Positions 51,718 through 59,913 of a stretch of 64,000 bases of DNA are shown here, in pieces (position 1 is the stretch's first letter; every line of letters begins with the position of its first letter). The notes under the pieces were generated by a model. The model worked only from the letters and a program-made list of their open reading frames with translations, was not told the origin of the DNA and searched no databases. This DNA is from SIG424 sp045546695. Its GTDB lineage: Bacteria; Bacillota; Clostridia; UBA1212; UBA1255. Both the position numbers and the translations under genes were made by a program. The stretch covers positions 47,617 through 111,616 of the forward strand of contig JAZQDE010000049.1 of NCBI GenBank assembly GCA_045546695.1, written 5' to 3'.

Positions 51718-53193
51718 TTATTTGCCGGTAAGCTTCTTATAGCGGTTATAAGCATCTTCCCATGCATCAACGTCTGCCGGAACGTATTCCTCAATCGGGA
51801 ATGAGTTGCGGACAACTTCTCTTGCTTCAGCAAGATCCTTGATCTCGCCCATTGCAATAAGCTGTGTTACGAGGTTACCTACTGCTGTAGCTTCGATAGG
51901 ACCTGCATAAACAGGACGATTGATAGCATTTGCTGTAAACTGGCTGAGTACTTTGTTCTTGCAGCCACCACCTACGATATGAAGCGCCGGAATCTTGTAG
52001 CCTACAATCTTCTCAAGACCCTCGATTGACTCTCTGTACTTGAGTGCAAGACCTTCCATAACAAGACGGAGAATCTCACCTTTTGTCTCAGGAACTGCCT
52101 GATTTGTTCTGCGGCAATAATCCTGAATCTTGATAGGCATATTGTTCGGTTCGAAGAACGTAGGATCGTCTACGTCGATAACAGCGGCGAACGGAGCTGC
52201 TTCTTCGCATGCAGCATCAAGTTCGTTAAATGAAACTGTCTCACCAAGCTTTTCCCAGTGACGTTTGCACTCTTGCTGAATCCACAGACCCATAATGTTC
52301 TTAAGGAGTCTTACTGTATTGTTGATACCGCCTTCGTTTGTGTAGTTAAGCTCGCGGATTGTATCGTTGATGATAGGTTTGTCGAGCTCAACGCCGAGAA
52401 GTGACCATGTACCACTGCTCAAGTAAGCACTCTTTGTATCATAGAATGGTACTGAAACAACAGCTGAACCTGTGTCATGTTCTGCAACACCGATAACAGG
52501 GATTGATTTTACACCAAGTTCATTGCAAATGCCTTCTGAAAGATTACCAACTTTTGTACCTGCAGGAATAACTTCAGGTAAGATATCTGTATTGAATTTA
52601 GGACAAATCTCCTTGATGAGATCGTATGCCCACTCGCCCTTCACAGGGTTGTAAAGCTGTGATGTGCTTGTGATTGTGTATTCACATTTCTTTTCACCTG
52701 TAAGGAAATAGTTGAAAAGGTCAGGAATAAAGAGCATGCAGTCTGCATCTTTGAGAAGAACGCTGTCAGCTTCGTTAAGAGCGAGGAGCTGATAAAGTGT
52801 ATTGAACTTCTGGAAAGCAATACCTGTAATCTCGTAAATCTTCTCTGCCGGAACGCGAAGGCATGCTTTTTCGATCATACCGTCTGTTCTGCTGTCTCTG
52901 TAATGAATAGGATTGCCCAGCAGCTGTCCGTCTTTGGAAAGCAAACCGAAGTCAACGCCCCAGGTATCAATACCAATAGATGCAATATCACTGTCGCCAC
53001 CCTGGTAAGCTTTGAGAATACCTCTTTTGAGCTCCAGGAAGAGTCTGAGGAAGTCCCATGTGAAAACGTCGTTCATATAAACAGGGTCGCTTGCAAATCT
53101 GTGAACCTCTTTAAGTGAAAGAATTTTGTTTTCATATGTGCCTACGATAGCTCTGCCGCTGCTTGCACCGTAGTCAAATGCCAGTATCTTCAT
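51718..53193 (-). CDS. rhaB: Rhamnulokinase
   Basis: 491 residues, FGGY kinase phosphorylating L-rhamnulose. N-terminal phosphate motif FDYGASSGR, GIDTWGVDFGLL, SQLYNP, GVAEHDTGSAV, LSSGTWSLLG and the late HIVGGGCKN. These are the RhaB-type versions of the FGGY signatures. It lies 39 bases after a zinc dehydrogenase; no rhamnose isomerase or aldolase gene is present here. Confidence 0.88.
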   Translation of the reverse strand: MKILAFDYGASSGRAIVGTYENKILSLKEVHRFASDPVYMNDVFTWDFLRLFLELKRGILKAYQGGDSDIASIGIDTWGVDFGLLSKDGQLLGNPIHYRDSRTDGMIEKACLRVPAEKIYEITGIAFQKFNTLYQLLALNEADSVLLKDADCMLFIPDLFNYFLTGEKKCEYTITSTSQLYNPVKGEWAYDLIKEICPKFNTDILPEVIPAGTKVGNLSEGICNELGVKSIPVIGVAEHDTGSAVVSVPFYDTKSAYLSSGTWSLLGVELDKPIINDTIRELNYTNEGGINNTVRLLKNIMGLWIQQECKRHWEKLGETVSFNELDAACEEAAPFAAVIDVDDPTFFEPNNMPIKIQDYCRRTNQAVPETKGEILRLVMEGLALKYRESIEGLEKIVGYKIPALHIVGGGCKNKVLSQFTANAINRPVYAGPIEATAVGNLVTQLIAMGEIKDLAEAREVVRNSFPIEEYVPADVDAWEDAYNRYKKLTGK

Positions 53194-53232
53194 TGAAATA
53201 ACCTCCGTTATCTTCTTATAAGTCTAATCAAA

Positions 53233-54495
53233 TCATATAGGCTTTGCGTTAGCAAGTAAGTACTTCTCTGCTTCAGCGCTCCAGAGCATGTTGTGACGCT
53301 GACAAATCTCGTAAAGACCCTTGCAGATGTCGCACTTTTCAGCGAGTGTCTCAAGATCAGCAATAGCTGTGAGCGGGAAGTCGATGTTTGAGTATACGAG
53401 CTTCTTGCCGCCGGGGATCTTAGGCAGGTTGAGAACTGTATCAACTACGCAGTTAAGACCACCGATGTGAGTAATCATAGAAGCTGTATTGAGCTTGCCT
53501 TTGCTCATCATATCGAGAGCTTCGATCATATCATCTGTGTTACCACCACTTGTACCAACAACGTGTGTGGAAGCGTAGTGAACGTTGTAGAAGTTGAATT
53601 CAGCGCTGAATGCTGTATTGGAAGGACCTGCAAAGAAGTTGAGACATCCGTCTTTACCAAGAAGTCTGTCGCCCATCTCAACAACAGGCCTAACAGGTGC
53701 AAATACCATAACGTCATCAAAACCTTTGTTATCCGTAAGGCTCATAATGTATTCTTCAGCATTCTCTGTTGTAGCAGTATTAACGTAAACGAGCTTAACA
53801 CCGTTTGCAGCAGCATCTTCTACTGTATAAATTGAAGCAGCTCTCTTAAGTCTTGCCTCGTCAATATCTGTAACAACGAGAAGAGAAGGTCTTCTGTCAC
53901 AGTGAATAGCATAGTCGATAGCACCGATACCCATCGGGCCAACGCCTGCAAGAATAGCCATATTACCGCCCTCAACGATACCCATATCATGAACGTATGA
54001 GCCTTGCTTTGTATGATACATAGCATGGAAAGTACCGATAATACATGACATAGGTTCTGCAACTGAGCCATAGAAGAATGCTTCATTTGAATAATCAAGT
54101 AAGCAGTTCATTTCCATAACACAGCTTGGAATAATTACGTATTGTGAGTCGCCGCCGATATATTCAAAAGAATAACCGGGAGCATCCCATGTACCTTTAT
54201 AGTTAAGAGCCGGCTGAATTGAAAACTTTTGGCCTGCCTTGAATTTATCTGCCCATTTAGCACCAACTTCAACGATTTCACCGCAGAACTCATGACCAAC
54301 AATAACAGGTTTCTCTGCTACGTTGTTGGGAACTCTCTTATGAGCTGCTCCCTGTTGAGCTGCTTTGTATGTTGACATACAAACACTGTCAGAAACGATG
54401 CGAGCAAGAATCTCATCATCTTTAATTGCAGGAAGTTCTATTTCCTCAAGTCTTAAATCATTTACTCCGTGTAAACGTACCGCTTTAGTTTTCAT
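53233..54495 (-). CDS. Zinc-binding medium-chain dehydrogenase
   Basis: 420 residues from the ATG at 54495 with AAGGAGG. MDR-type alcohol/polyol dehydrogenase: GHEFCGEIVEVG (catalytic zinc His/Glu), a Cys in SVCMSTY at the usual zinc ligand site, and the Rossmann stretch AILAGVGPMGIGAIDYAI. It is longer than typical ADH (~350) with an extended C-terminus (EKCDICKGLYEIC). It resembles sorbose-phosphate reductase-type enzymes. Likely works with RhaB on a sugar or sugar phosphate, which is inferred from the operon. Confidence 0.75.
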   Translation of the reverse strand: MKTKAVRLHGVNDLRLEEIELPAIKDDEILARIVSDSVCMSTYKAAQQGAAHKRVPNNVAEKPVIVGHEFCGEIVEVGAKWADKFKAGQKFSIQPALNYKGTWDAPGYSFEYIGGDSQYVIIPSCVMEMNCLLDYSNEAFFYGSVAEPMSCIIGTFHAMYHTKQGSYVHDMGIVEGGNMAILAGVGPMGIGAIDYAIHCDRRPSLLVVTDIDEARLKRAASIYTVEDAAANGVKLVYVNTATTENAEEYIMSLTDNKGFDDVMVFAPVRPVVEMGDRLLGKDGCLNFFAGPSNTAFSAEFNFYNVHYASTHVVGTSGGNTDDMIEALDMMSKGKLNTASMITHIGGLNCVVDTVLNLPKIPGGKKLVYSNIDFPLTAIADLETLAEKCDICKGLYEICQRHNMLWSAEAEKYLLANAKPI

Positions 54496-54528
54496 CAAAA
54501 ATCCTCCTTGATTTTAAAATCAGTTTAA

Positions 54529-54574
54529 ATTGTATCATATAACCGCCTAAATGCAAGCAAAATGTATCTTGCAT
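54529..54574 (-). promoter_or_regulatory. Promoter with overlapping palindromic operator for ADH-rhaB
   Basis: -35 TTGCAT (54551-54556), 16 bases, -10 TACAAT (54529-54534) on the minus strand. An inverted repeat ATGCAAG-N10-CTTGCAT (54551-54574) covers the -35, consistent with a sugar-responsive regulator. Confidence 0.6.
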
Positions 54575-54591
54575 GCGGATTATAACATTTT

Positions 54592-55830
54592 TTATACAAA
54601 GCCGAAAAATTCCAGAATAGCTCTTACAAGCAACTTAAACCAACCGGCTTTTTCCATGCTCTCGCTCGTGATAACCTTCACGCGGCCGAGCTCCTCTCCG
54701 TCAAGCGAGTAAATAATCTCGCCCACCTCCGTACCTGCCTCTATCGGCGCGACAAGTTCTTTGTTGATAACAATCTTGCGTTGAACACGTTCGAAATCAT
54801 TTACGTTAAGAATCGCTGAAAACTCGCCGAGTGTCTCAGTGTTTATTCTCGTCTCCTCGCCTTTTTTGATATCAACCTTGCGCACAAAAGTGCCGCTGAC
54901 TTCTATCTTGCGGTATTCGAAATTCTCGACACCGTATTCAAGTAAAAAGCGTGTCTCGGCAGCTCTGTAATTCTGGTCAAGACAGCCCAGAACAACGGCA
55001 GCTACGCGCGAGCCATCCTTCTGTACAGTACCTACCATTGAATATCCGTCTTCTTTAGAAGAACCAATCAGAAGTCCGTCACTCTGTGAAAAGAACTTGT
55101 TTCTTGTAAGATTGTTGGCAGATACCATCTCTGTATAACTGCCATCTGTTGTCTTATGTTCGAATTTGCCATATGTAAGTCTGGTATAATTTGTAATCTC
55201 GGGATGTTTACTGAGAAGATTGTATGAAAGTATCGCAAGGTCGTGAGCCGTAGTGTACTGTCCATCAACTGTCACACCTGAACAATCCGCAAAATATGAA
55301 TCATTCATGCCCATTTCTTTAGCTTTTGCATTCATATGAGCAACAAAATTGCTCTCACTTCCGCTGACATATTCTGCCAGTACGTACGCAGCATCTACCG
55401 CAGACGCGATTGACACGGCTGTAAGAGCCTGTTCTATTGTAATCTGTTCTCTCTTGTATCCGTCAAGATATACTGTAGCTCTGCCTCTTGCGGCAAGCTG
55501 TGCGTTGACAGATACAGGAATAAGGGTCTGGAGATTGTCACCCTTGCTTACCATATGTTCTAAAGCAAGATACATCGTCATGAGCTTCGTAATATTACCA
55601 ACCTCAATCTTTGCATCGGGATTCTTTGTCTCGACAATAGTACCCGTGCTGATCTCGACGATTGCATATGACTTGCAATTGAGGGTCTCGCGGTTTGCAG
55701 CCTGATAATAGCCCTTCGCAACTTCTGCAGTATAATCTGCCTGTACTGCCCATGACAGCAACATCGACCACATAACGGCAATCAACGTTATAAAAGCGAT
55801 CAATCTCTTGTATGATTTTCTTCTGAACAT
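54592..55830 (-). CDS. DacF-like D-Ala-D-Ala carboxypeptidase homologue lacking catalytic motifs
   Basis: 412 residues, S11 carboxypeptidase (PBP5/DacF) fold with N-terminal signal/anchor (~8-30), the transpeptidase-like domain, a C-terminal beta domain and an amphipathic tail. All three active-site motifs are changed: SxxK is VGNITK (Asn79 for the serine), SxN is SAVD (Val145 for Asn), KTG is LIG (254-256). The surrounding sequence is otherwise well conserved (YLDGYKREQITIEQAL, DLAILSYNLL). It is full length and has a good ribosome site, so this is a probable pseudoenzyme rather than a decayed gene. It may bind peptidoglycan or act as a sensor or regulator of wall synthesis. It is followed by the UDG genes. 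Confidence 0.85.
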   Translation of the reverse strand: MFRRKSYKRLIAFITLIAVMWSMLLSWAVQADYTAEVAKGYYQAANRETLNCKSYAIVEISTGTIVETKNPDAKIEVGNITKLMTMYLALEHMVSKGDNLQTLIPVSVNAQLAARGRATVYLDGYKREQITIEQALTAVSIASAVDAAYVLAEYVSGSESNFVAHMNAKAKEMGMNDSYFADCSGVTVDGQYTTAHDLAILSYNLLSKHPEITNYTRLTYGKFEHKTTDGSYTEMVSANNLTRNKFFSQSDGLLIGSSKEDGYSMVGTVQKDGSRVAAVVLGCLDQNYRAAETRFLLEYGVENFEYRKIEVSGTFVRKVDIKKGEETRINTETLGEFSAILNVNDFERVQRKIVINKELVAPIEAGTEVGEIIYSLDGEELGRVKVITSESMEKAGWFKLLVRAILEFFGFV

Positions 55831-55831
55831 C

Positions 55832-56488
55832 TTACTTCTCCTCCTGCAGGATTGTGCTGTATAAAGTTCTTATATAATAAAAGTCTTCTTCAAAAACTTG
55901 TCTTAAATCATGATTGTAAATCTGGCTTGCCGGATGATACAATGGAACAAGTATGCTGTCAGCATCACCGATTCTGATATTCTGCGCTTTTCCATGACAA
56001 GCACTTACTGACATTATAGCACATTTTTTTAACAATAGTATAGCCTTGAGAGAAACATTTCCGAGTGTAATAATGAGTGCAGGTCTGATTGTCTCAATCT
56101 CGTGTTTAAGCCAGTCAAGACCATATATAATCTCCTGACTTTTTACCGGTCTGTTTTTAAGAGTCCCCGGTCTGCTGCCATTTGCAGCCAGCCTGTATTT
56201 TACAGTATTTGTAATATATAAATCATCGCGTGCGATGCCTGTTTTTTCAAGAATCTCGTCGAGAATCGCGCCGGCTTTTCCTGAAAATGGTTTGCCACAT
56301 CTGACTTCATCTTTGCCCGGTGCTTCGCCTATCAGAATAACCTTTGAAGTAGCGGCGCCGTCTGCATAAACAAACGACAAACCGCATCCACGTATTTCCT
56401 CCCATAATCCGGCATCCTCCTGAACTCTTTGTGTTACCAGATTCTTGTAATACTCATTGTTTATTTCAATGTCTGTAGCTTTTCCCAT
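55832..56488 (-). CDS. Uracil-DNA glycosylase-like protein without Fe-S ligands
   Basis: 218 residues. It keeps the active-site motifs of family 4 glycosylases: GEAPGKDEVRCGKPFSGKAG (motif A, first part GEAPGKDE) and LYHPASQ (motif B). The four cysteines that hold the [4Fe-4S] cluster in family 4 are missing: no CxxC at the N-terminus, Tyr98 where the third Cys belongs, and none for the fourth. It overlaps the canonical enzyme gene by 28 bases, indicating duplication and co-expression. It may have a different substrate or a regulatory role. Confidence 0.7.
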   Translation of the reverse strand: MGKATDIEINNEYYKNLVTQRVQEDAGLWEEIRGCGLSFVYADGAATSKVILIGEAPGKDEVRCGKPFSGKAGAILDEILEKTGIARDDLYITNTVKYRLAANGSRPGTLKNRPVKSQEIIYGLDWLKHEIETIRPALIITLGNVSLKAILLLKKCAIMSVSACHGKAQNIRIGDADSILVPLYHPASQIYNHDLRQVFEEDFYYIRTLYSTILQEEK

Positions 56489-57012
56489 ACGTTTTTAAGG
56501 TCCTTCCACATTGTGATTTTTTTTGAAGGGTCGCGCAAGAGCGCAGCCGGATGATATGTGCCGGTGAAAAGAACGCCTCCGCGTTCAATCCATCTGCCTC
56601 GTACGGAAGTAATCTTCGCGTCTTTTCCGATCATCGATGTTGACGCGACACTGCCGAGGCAAACAATAATTTTCGGCTTTATCAGCTTGAATTGTTCTCT
56701 TAAAAAAGGCATACATGCTTCGCACTCTTCGGCAAGCGGATTCCTGTTCTGAGGCGGACGGCATTTGACAATATTTGCTATATAAAAATCCTCCTCATTA
56801 AATCCCGTGGATTCGAGCGCCATATCAAGAAGTTTTCCTGCTTGTCCGACAAAAGGAACTCCCTGCGCATCCTCGTTTGCACCCGGACCTTCGCCCACGA
56901 ACAGAATAGGCGCATTCTTGTTTCCTCTGCCCACAACAACGTTCGTCCTGCCTTCAGCAAGCGGACATCTGTGACATTCTGAAATTGCTTTTTCTAATTC
57001 TATCCAATTCAT
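56461..57012 (-). CDS. Family 4 uracil-DNA glycosylase
   Basis: 183 residues. Cluster ligands Cys13, Cys16, Cys84 and Cys100 (CHRC, VKCRPP, CEACMPF) match family 4 enzymes. Motif A is GEGPGANEDAQGVPFVG and motif B is GTYHPAALL. It removes uracil from DNA. Its 3' end overlaps the cluster-free paralogue, so both are translated from one mRNA. dUTPase at 39751 lowers the same lesion by another route. Confidence 0.9.
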   Translation of the reverse strand: MNWIELEKAISECHRCPLAEGRTNVVVGRGNKNAPILFVGEGPGANEDAQGVPFVGQAGKLLDMALESTGFNEEDFYIANIVKCRPPQNRNPLAEECEACMPFLREQFKLIKPKIIVCLGSVASTSMIGKDAKITSVRGRWIERGGVLFTGTYHPAALLRDPSKKITMWKDLKNVWEKLQTLK

Positions 57013-57030
57013 AACCGGTGAAAAGCCCCT

Positions 57031-58077
57031 TTACTTTTCAAACGTAAATTCTTCCCATGGGATATTTACCTTTGCTTTATTTGTTATTATATCATCTACG
57101 TGAGTAAGAAGCGGAAAGTCTTTTAAGTCAAGGACTCCATTTTGCGCGGCAATTCTGACTGCACGCGCGACTCTGACAGCCACGACAAGAGACTCCAAAG
57201 TAACGCCTTTGAGTTCTTTTTTTGCTTCATCAATATCCATTCCTCTGCCAAGAAGTATACCAATCAGGCGTGTTCTGCCGCCATATACTGTAACGTACAA
57301 GTCGCCTGCGCCGACAACGAGATTTTCAATATCGCCCGCACCCTGGTACTGAAGCAATCTGTACATTTCCTTGACGCCCTGACCGAAAGCGGCCGCCTGC
57401 GAGTTGAAATGCAGTTCGCTGTCAATGCCAAATTCTTTTTGATTTATGCCTATTGTCAGTGCGATACCGAGTGCATATCCGTTTTTGAGTGCAACAGCGC
57501 TCTCTATTCCCGTAATATCTGTAGATAAACTTATATGATAATAGTCAGTCGCCATTATTTCCTTAAGTTTCCTCAGGATTTGCATATCCTCTCCGCAAAA
57601 AGCAACTTCTGTTTGATCGTGTGCTACAAGCTCGTAGCTCGTGCAAGGCCCACCAATAGCATTAAGCGACAGCTTCTTACCTTTTTCTGCCAGTGATTGT
57701 TTCCATAAAGCGGGATACGTAATGAGCTTTCCGTCTTCAGTATCCATAAGACCTTTTGTAACAGTAAGCACCGGCACGTTTTCAGGAATTCTCGGCAGGA
57801 TCTCCTTCGCAAACCACTCTACACCAAAGCTCGACACGCCGCCGATTATCATATCAGCGCCTTCTATTGCCTTATCTACTTCCTCAATCCAGAAATATTC
57901 AATACCTGCCGGAAAGTCTTTCGTAAACTTAGGATGTCTGTTTGTCTTTTTACAAGTTTCTATAATTTCGCGGTCAAGATGCGTACCTACAAGGCGTACC
58001 GTGTTTCCATTTTCACGGGCAGGAAAAGCAAGTGCGCTTCCCATCATGCCCGAACCGATAATAACAACTGTTGCCAT
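57031..58077 (-). CDS. gpsA: NAD(P)-dependent glycerol-3-phosphate dehydrogenase
   Basis: 348 residues. N-terminal dinucleotide site VVIIGSGMMGSALAFPA, KGLMDTEDG, GGPCTSYELVAHD, catalytic Lys in AVALKNGYALG and the C-terminal GAGDLYVTVYGGRTR. It makes sn-glycerol 3-phosphate for phospholipids; together with the PlsC-like proteins here it serves lipid synthesis. Slightly longer than E. coli GpsA. Confidence 0.85.
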   Translation of the reverse strand: MATVVIIGSGMMGSALAFPARENGNTVRLVGTHLDREIIETCKKTNRHPKFTKDFPAGIEYFWIEEVDKAIEGADMIIGGVSSFGVEWFAKEILPRIPENVPVLTVTKGLMDTEDGKLITYPALWKQSLAEKGKKLSLNAIGGPCTSYELVAHDQTEVAFCGEDMQILRKLKEIMATDYYHISLSTDITGIESAVALKNGYALGIALTIGINQKEFGIDSELHFNSQAAAFGQGVKEMYRLLQYQGAGDIENLVVGAGDLYVTVYGGRTRLIGILLGRGMDIDEAKKELKGVTLESLVVAVRVARAVRIAAQNGVLDLKDFPLLTHVDDIITNKAKVNIPWEEFTFEK

Positions 58078-58093
58078 TTAATTTCCTCTCTTT

Positions 58094-58915
58094 TTATTGC
58101 ATTGCTGCAAGATATTCTTCTAAGCACATGCCGGATTCAAATATTTCTGCGGCAATTTCCTTGCCTACGTAGCGATAATGCCACGGCTCGTAAATGATGC
58201 CCGTAATATCCGTCTTTCCGTTGGGATATCTCAGAATAAAGCCGTATTTCCAGCTGTTTGCCATAAGCCACTTCTGCGTGTCGGTGTTTGCCTGGGCAGA
58301 ATTCCTGCCCGGATGGTCTTTGTCAACGATATCAAGCGCAAGTCCGAGCTCGTGTTCGCTTGTTCCGGGCACTGCAGTCGCCTTACCTGCCTGTTTGCCT
58401 GCCATTTTCCGTGAAAAGCCCGCTTTGAGATAGCTGTCAACTGCGCCGAGATATAATCTCGTCTGAAGCTGGAAACTTCTGTAAGCATAATCGATATTAT
58501 ACGTATGACCCGCCTCAAGGCACGCGTCCAACATATCCATCAGATCGTCGTAACACATCGCATGAACATATTTGCCACCACCGATACTCACAAGTGGAGG
58601 ATCGTATCCTTCCGGCTTGTAATTCCAGGGATTTACAAGAATTATCTGCGCGCCATCAGTGCCAAAACAACATTCCTTGCCATCAATTACATGCTTGCCT
58701 GTTGCAAGCGTCCCGTCTTCCAGAAAATAGTAATATTTTCCTGCCTGCTCTACCCATCCTGTGAGAATAGGTTTGGTTTCAGGAGTCCCGGTCGGCATAA
58801 TGTCGGTCGGGCTTGCCGGAGTATTAACAGGGTCCTTAACTGGAGCCTTATCCGGCGCCGCACACCCGGTGAAAAGCATCATTACAGCCAGGAACAGAAA
58901 AACGATTTTCTTCAT
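58094..58915 (-). CDS. VanY-type D-alanyl-D-alanine carboxypeptidase (M15) lipoprotein
   Basis: 273 residues. Lipobox FTGC, Pro/Thr linker, one wall-binding repeat GWVEQAGKYYYFLEDG and a peptidase M15B domain with SEHELGLALDIVD and EPWHYRYVG, which hold the zinc ligands. It removes terminal D-Ala from cell-wall peptides at the surface and might supply the activity missing from the S11 homologue at 54592. The stop overlaps the upstream SGNH gene by 4 bases. Confidence 0.85.
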   Translation of the reverse strand: MKKIVFLFLAVMMLFTGCAAPDKAPVKDPVNTPASPTDIMPTGTPETKPILTGWVEQAGKYYYFLEDGTLATGKHVIDGKECCFGTDGAQIILVNPWNYKPEGYDPPLVSIGGGKYVHAMCYDDLMDMLDACLEAGHTYNIDYAYRSFQLQTRLYLGAVDSYLKAGFSRKMAGKQAGKATAVPGTSEHELGLALDIVDKDHPGRNSAQANTDTQKWLMANSWKYGFILRYPNGKTDITGIIYEPWHYRYVGKEIAAEIFESGMCLEEYLAAMQ

Positions 58916-59913
58916 ATACTCTTAAGAGCCTCCTCCATAACAGGCCTGATAACTTCTGCCATACGCAGGAAACCAATATCGTTTGGATGAATCGTATCTA
59001 CCATACACATATTTCTGTCTTTTGTGCCAAAATATGTCTCGCCGTCAATGAAATATACGTTTTTGTCACCTGCCGCAACAGCGTCATTATACGTTTTTAA
59101 AACAACTTCGCGTCTTGCAATTTCCTTTTCACCATATATTTCATACGGACGTGTCATCATAATAATCGGCAGATCCGGGTGTTTTTCCCTGATTATGTCA
59201 AAAAATGGTTTATGTGTACGAGCAAGGTCTTCAGGTGTCGGCGCATTGTGGTCGTAATCATAAACAAACACGCTCATATCAAGGGAAGCAATAAAATCAG
59301 CTATTTCCGTCTCGCCTTTTGCCGAGCCGGAGAAACCAAAATTGTAATAATCAAAGTCAAACCATCTCGACAAAATTGCCGAATATACATTCGTAACGTT
59401 GCAACAGCAGCCGCCCTCTGTGATTGATGAGCCATAAAACACCACAGGTTTTTCATATTTGTACGGTGTAGGCTCAAGCACCTTTGCACCGTCATCTACA
59501 GATATTTCCACAGTATCGATATGCTCATTTCTTGGAAGATAAAGCGTAACCTGCTCCATCTCGGAGGACTTAATAAAAGTAGTCTCAGCTTCTTTTACAC
59601 CATAATCAGCAGGTGCCACAAGGCCGGCATATCTGCAATTATCGCGCTCGCCTATCATTACCTGGCCGGACTGGCTGGCATAAATTGACATTCCGCGGTC
59701 AACGGACATCGTTTTGTACGTAATTCTGATATTTACATTGACAGAATCTGTCTTGAAGGCCACTCTGACGCCTACACTTCTGCGTCCTAAATATTCAAGA
59801 TGCGGAACCTGCTTAATAACCTCTTCAGGCAAGCGCTCTAAAGATTGTCTTTCTTCAAAAAAAGGTACTCCGAATACTTTTATTGGTTTGTCATAACACG
59901 TGTATTTTTCCAT
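58912..59913 (-). CDS. SGNH/GDSL-family hydrolase
   Basis: 333 residues. A beta-rich N-terminal domain (~1-155, carbohydrate-esterase accessory type) is followed by an SGNH domain: Ser in YGSSITEG, Gly in FGFSGSAKG, Asn in YDYDHNAP and Asp/His in VDTIHPNDIG. No signal peptide, so cytoplasmic. Likely an acetyl-esterase on sugars; substrate not determined. Overlaps the next gene upstream (LPAT) by 34 bases. Confidence 0.75.
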   Translation of the reverse strand: MEKYTCYDKPIKVFGVPFFEERQSLERLPEEVIKQVPHLEYLGRRSVGVRVAFKTDSVNVNIRITYKTMSVDRGMSIYASQSGQVMIGERDNCRYAGLVAPADYGVKEAETTFIKSSEMEQVTLYLPRNEHIDTVEISVDDGAKVLEPTPYKYEKPVVFYGSSITEGGCCCNVTNVYSAILSRWFDFDYYNFGFSGSAKGETEIADFIASLDMSVFVYDYDHNAPTPEDLARTHKPFFDIIREKHPDLPIIMMTRPYEIYGEKEIARREVVLKTYNDAVAAGDKNVYFIDGETYFGTKDRNMCMVDTIHPNDIGFLRMAEVIRPVMEEALKSI

